Origin: an uncultured Cocleimonas sp.
GTDB lineage: Bacteria > Pseudomonadota > Gammaproteobacteria > Thiotrichales > Thiotrichaceae
Assembly: GCA_937974135.1 (NCBI GenBank)
Contig: CALJIH010000065.1
Coordinates: 1-8,660 of the forward strand
Length of the DNA stretch: 8,660 bases
Reading direction: 5' to 3'
Position 1 is the first letter of the stretch, and every line of letters starts with the position of its first letter. This document shows, one piece after another, positions 6,887 to 8,660 of this stretch. The notes under the pieces are model-generated. The model saw nothing but the letters and a program-made list of their open reading frames with translations, ran no database searches and had not been told where the DNA came from. The position numbers were made by a program, and so were the translations under genes.

Positions 6887-6947
6887 ATTACCTTTCGGCC
6901 CAGCTGAAGCTGTTGTCTCGGCTAAAGCCACAGCTGAATGATATTAG

Positions 6948-6972
6948 ATTTTAGTATTTTAAATACGAAAAT
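6948..6972. repeat. 25-base imperfect palindrome
   Basis: The left arm ATTTTAGTATTT and right arm AAATACGAAAAT match as inverted repeats at 11 of 12 positions around a single T. Being AT-only except two positions, it would form a weak stem; it could be a protein site or part of a bidirectional transcript end. Confidence 0.35.
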
Positions 6973-7055
6973 AGAATTTAAGTAAGGGTAAGACTTTTAG
7001 AATTATTTTCGCCAAAGCGATTCCATCGTTAAAACTTCTATTCGACTGGTTGATT

Positions 7056-7607
7056 TCAGCCTTTGAATTTATTTGCCCACCACATTCTAGCTCGCAGACC
7101 CCATCCACTCGTTAAACCAACTTCAGCAAATCGTATATTTCCTTTTCCATCGATAACGTAACTTGTGGGTACTCCTTTGACACCGAACAAATCACCTAAG
7201 CGATTATCTTTATCTACTATTGTTGGCCAAGCTTCAATTTTTCTTTCTTTCATATGTGCTAACACTTCTTCCTTATCGCCTGATTGATAAGCCACTGAAA
7301 GGACCGGCCAGTCCTTTTGTATTTTAGTCATACTATTTTCTTCTACCTTACAAAAAGCACACCAACTTGCCCAGAAATGCAAAATAAAAGGCTTGCCTCG
7401 GTAATCTTCTAAGTTAACAGTCTTACCATCGAGCAATACACTTTGAAAACTAGGAGCCTCACCGGCAACTAAATCTTTTTGCTGCCAAGCTCTAATACCA
7501 AAAACAATCCCAACAATAAGGAGTATTTCAAGTAAGTACCTAAACCAACGTTTCTTTTTCTTTACTGTTTTATTTAATTCGTTTGCAGAAGTATTGTTTG
7601 AAGACAT
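7056..7607 (-). CDS. Membrane-anchored thioredoxin-like protein disulfide oxidoreductase (TlpA/ScsD-like)
   Basis: The 183-residue protein has a Lys/Arg-rich cytosolic start (KKKKRWFR, 17-24), one membrane segment at about 22-40 and a thioredoxin fold outside. The active site is WASWCAFCK with C83 and C86; the cis-Pro loop is GVPTSY (P147). The C-terminal ending GLTSGWGLRARMWWANKF closely resembles that of ScsD from the Salmonella copper-tolerance cluster, while the usual TlpA/CcmG/ResA heme-maturation features (such as a conserved Glu near the active site) are not obvious. It likely acts in the periplasm as a thiol-disulfide oxidoreductase. No scsABC or ccm genes are nearby. No good ribosome binding site precedes the ATG at 7605-7607. 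It is separated from the upstream repeat-protein gene by a strong terminator, so it needs its own promoter in 7608-7710, which I could not pick out with confidence. Confidence 0.85.
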   Translation of the reverse strand: MSSNNTSANELNKTVKKKKRWFRYLLEILLIVGIVFGIRAWQQKDLVAGEAPSFQSVLLDGKTVNLEDYRGKPFILHFWASWCAFCKVEENSMTKIQKDWPVLSVAYQSGDKEEVLAHMKERKIEAWPTIVDKDNRLGDLFGVKGVPTSYVIDGKGNIRFAEVGLTSGWGLRARMWWANKFKG

Positions 7608-7710
7608 GATTTTAAAAATTAATTGAACGTTAAACGGAGCTTACCATAAGCCTCGACAAATATATGGGCTATCGTATAAGACAACATTTTAAATAAAAAA
7701 TTCAGACATA

Positions 7711-7739
7711 AAAAAAGCCACAGTAAACTGTGGCTTTTT
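7711..7739. terminator. Strong intrinsic terminator, symmetric
   Basis: GCCACAGT (7717-7724) and ACTGTGGC (7727-7734) form a perfect stem, flanked by AAAAAA on the left and TTTTT on the right. It fits termination of the minus-strand repeat-protein gene ending at 7781, 42 bases upstream, and would work on the plus strand too. Confidence 0.88.
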
Positions 7740-7780
7740 CCCGATCATCCTTGATCGATTACATCCTAACTAACTTTGTA

Positions 7781-8660
7781 TTAATGTTTTTTAGCTTTAA
7801 TTACATCTACGATGATAGACGATGCATCATTGTAACCATTTGCATCAACTATGTCATAGTAGAACATATCCATTCCAGTGAAACCTGCATTTGGTGTATA
7901 AACAATCTTGTTGTTCTTTATAACTGCACGACCATTTGCTGGGTTATCAACACGGATGATACGAAGTCCTTTACCTTTATCATTCGCTAAAACGTTAATA
8001 GTAATTTTCTCACCTTCAGAAATCAAAACATCATCTGCATTCGCTTGAGTGTTACCACCGCTTGTTACACCTTTCACTGTAACTTTAACGTTTGCTGAGT
8101 CAGTATTGCCGTTCCCATCAGAGATTGTGTAACTAAAGTTATCAACTCCAGTGTTACCTTTACCACATGTGTTTGATGGCTTATAGATGATCTGATTACC
8201 AGATTGCATCACAGTACCAAACTTTAGGCTATCAGCATCAACACTTACGAGACTTAGGCTGTCACCATCTGGATCGCTATCATTACCTAGAACATCAATA
8301 GTAATTGGCGAACAACCTGTAGCAACACTGTCATTCTTCGCATCAGGAGCCTTGTTCACTGCAACAACAGTAACTGTAGCTGTTGCTGTCGCTGTTTCAC
8401 CGTTACTATCTGTAATAGTGTAAGTGAAGCTATCCGTTCCATCGAAACCAGCATTTGGAGTATAACGAATCTGACCGTTAACGATTTGAGCTGAACCATT
8501 TTGTGGATTACCAACGCTCGTAATTGTTAGCTGACCACTTCCAGAGTTAGTTGTATCGTTACCTAATACATTTAACAATACCGCTGTACCTTCTGGGGTT
8601 GTAGCTGAATCATTTTGTGCTTCAGGCTTAGGATCATCTACAACAGTTACTGTAGCCGTT
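7781..8660 (-). CDS. C-terminal part of a large cadherin-like/Ig-like (Big_9-type) repeat surface protein, 5' end outside window
   Basis: The frame is open from the right edge to the stop at 7781-7783, 292 residues. A TTG at 8576-8578 is inside a repeat and is not the start. Three tandem repeats of roughly 80-90 residues are visible, and the tail of another lies at the edge (ATVTVVDDPKP). Each shows ND(S/D)..., a VL(G/A)ND turn, a strand ending I(R/V)YTPNAGF or IIYKPSN, a D(S/N/M)F(T/S/Y)Y strand and D(S/G/A)NG. This is the pattern of bacterial cadherin-like/Big_9 domains found in adhesins and exported giant proteins. The Asp-rich turns (DSDPDGD) suggest Ca2+ binding. Repeat 2 has two Cys, unlike the others. 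The protein stops just after the last repeat with a basic KAKKH end; no LPXTG, PEP-CTERM or autotransporter barrel is present. Its export route cannot be told from this fragment. Confidence 0.85.
   Translation of the reverse strand, partial: TATVTVVDDPKPEAQNDSATTPEGTAVLLNVLGNDTTNSGSGQLTITSVGNPQNGSAQIVNGQIRYTPNAGFDGTDSFTYTITDSNGETATATATVTVVAVNKAPDAKNDSVATGCSPITIDVLGNDSDPDGDSLSLVSVDADSLKFGTVMQSGNQIIYKPSNTCGKGNTGVDNFSYTISDGNGNTDSANVKVTVKGVTSGGNTQANADDVLISEGEKITINVLANDKGKGLRIIRVDNPANGRAVIKNNKIVYTPNAGFTGMDMFYYDIVDANGYNDASSIIVDVIKAKKH
7799..8047 (-). repeat. Cadherin-like repeat 3, C-terminal
   Basis: It runs from QANADDVLISEGEKI through NVLANDKGKG and IVYTPNAGFTGMDMFYY to VDVIK, six residues or fewer from the stop. 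It is slightly shorter than the others and closes the protein. Confidence 0.75.
8072..8356 (-). repeat. Cadherin-like repeat 2, with two cysteines
   Basis: It runs from NKAPDAKNDSVATGCSP through DVLGNDSDPDGD and YKPSNTCGKGNTGVDNFSY to VKVTVK. It lacks the PNAGF loop of its neighbours and has Cys in the first strand and in the replaced loop; these could form a disulfide outside the cell. Confidence 0.75.
8360..8620 (-). repeat. Cadherin-like repeat 1 of the fragment
   Basis: It runs from EAQNDSATTPEGTAV through VLGND, the IRYTPNAGFDGTDSFTY core and the TDSNGETATATATVTV linker. It is closest to repeat 3 in the YTPNAGF core, and its Thr/Ala/Val-rich end is typical of the linkers in these proteins. 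Confidence 0.75.

Larger units (their letters stand above)
6833..7055. other. Convergent intergenic region between yaaA and the thioredoxin-like gene
   Basis: This 223-base gap receives transcripts from both sides. It holds repeat copy 2, a GC-richer block at about 6899-6938 with two CAGCTG palindromes, AGCTGT/ACAGCT arms and an inner GGCT-AA-AGCC stem, and an AT-rich imperfect palindrome at 6948-6972. None has the classic stem plus T-run of an intrinsic terminator, so how the two converging transcripts end is unclear. Confidence 0.5.

Noticed and set aside
6888..6941. Short Ala-rich reading frame (ends AEAVVSAKATAE) after yaaA
   Set aside because: It is preceded by an in-frame stop, has no start or ribosome binding site and is under 20 codons; it is better read as part of an inverted-repeat block.
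7730..7990. Plus-strand open frame of 86 codons
   Set aside because: It lies antisense to the repeat protein and begins inside the terminator stem; no ribosome binding site.
8576..8578. TTG as the start of the repeat protein
   Set aside because: The frame continues open to the right edge with repeat sequence of the same kind, so this Leu codon is internal.

Overview
The window looks like an AT-rich gammaproteobacterial chromosome segment. This rests on the family assignments: a short RpoZ, a SpoT-type stringent-response enzyme followed by ridA, coaD followed by an Allochromatium-type 2[4Fe-4S] ferredoxin, YaaA, and an ScsD-like thioredoxin. The SpoT synthetase half is degenerate, as reported for Moraxellaceae, so that family or an equally AT-rich relative is possible. 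The sequence alone does not fix the genus. I see no insertion sequence, prophage, tRNA, rRNA or CRISPR array.

Layout. Positions 1-1839, minus strand: ferrochelatase (hemH, GTG start) followed, with a 4-base overlap, by a CinA/MoaB-type (MoCF-domain) protein that runs off the left edge. Positions 1840-2051: divergent intergenic region with a probable rpoZ promoter and a perfect 9-bp hairpin in the rpoZ leader. Positions 2052-6832, plus strand: rpoZ, spoT, ridA, coaD, ferredoxin and yaaA, all co-oriented. A promoter-like site precedes the ferredoxin gene and hairpins sit in the ridA-coaD gap. Positions 6833-7055: convergent gap with inverted repeats and the second copy of a small intergenic repeat. 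Positions 7056-7607, minus strand: membrane-anchored ScsD-like thioredoxin. Positions 7711-7739: strong intrinsic terminator. Positions 7781-8660, minus strand: C-terminal end of a large tandem cadherin-like/Ig-like repeat surface protein, open at the right edge.

How the genes relate. rpoZ (RNA polymerase omega, which forms part of a ppGpp site in Proteobacteria) and spoT (ppGpp turnover) form a stringent-response pair. RidA (enamine/imine deaminase), CoaD (coenzyme A), ferredoxin and YaaA (peroxide stress, iron control) are housekeeping metabolic and redox genes, and hemH ends heme synthesis. The thioredoxin-like and adhesin-like genes act in the envelope and seem to be separate transcription units.

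Most notable: SpoT keeps every hydrolase residue I can recognise but has lost most of the catalytic residues of the ppGpp synthetase domain, so it should be a hydrolase-only enzyme. Next are two diverged copies of a C-run intergenic repeat, one of them overlapping two mutually exclusive hairpins just before the coaD ribosome binding site. I did not find a convincing wholly new system.
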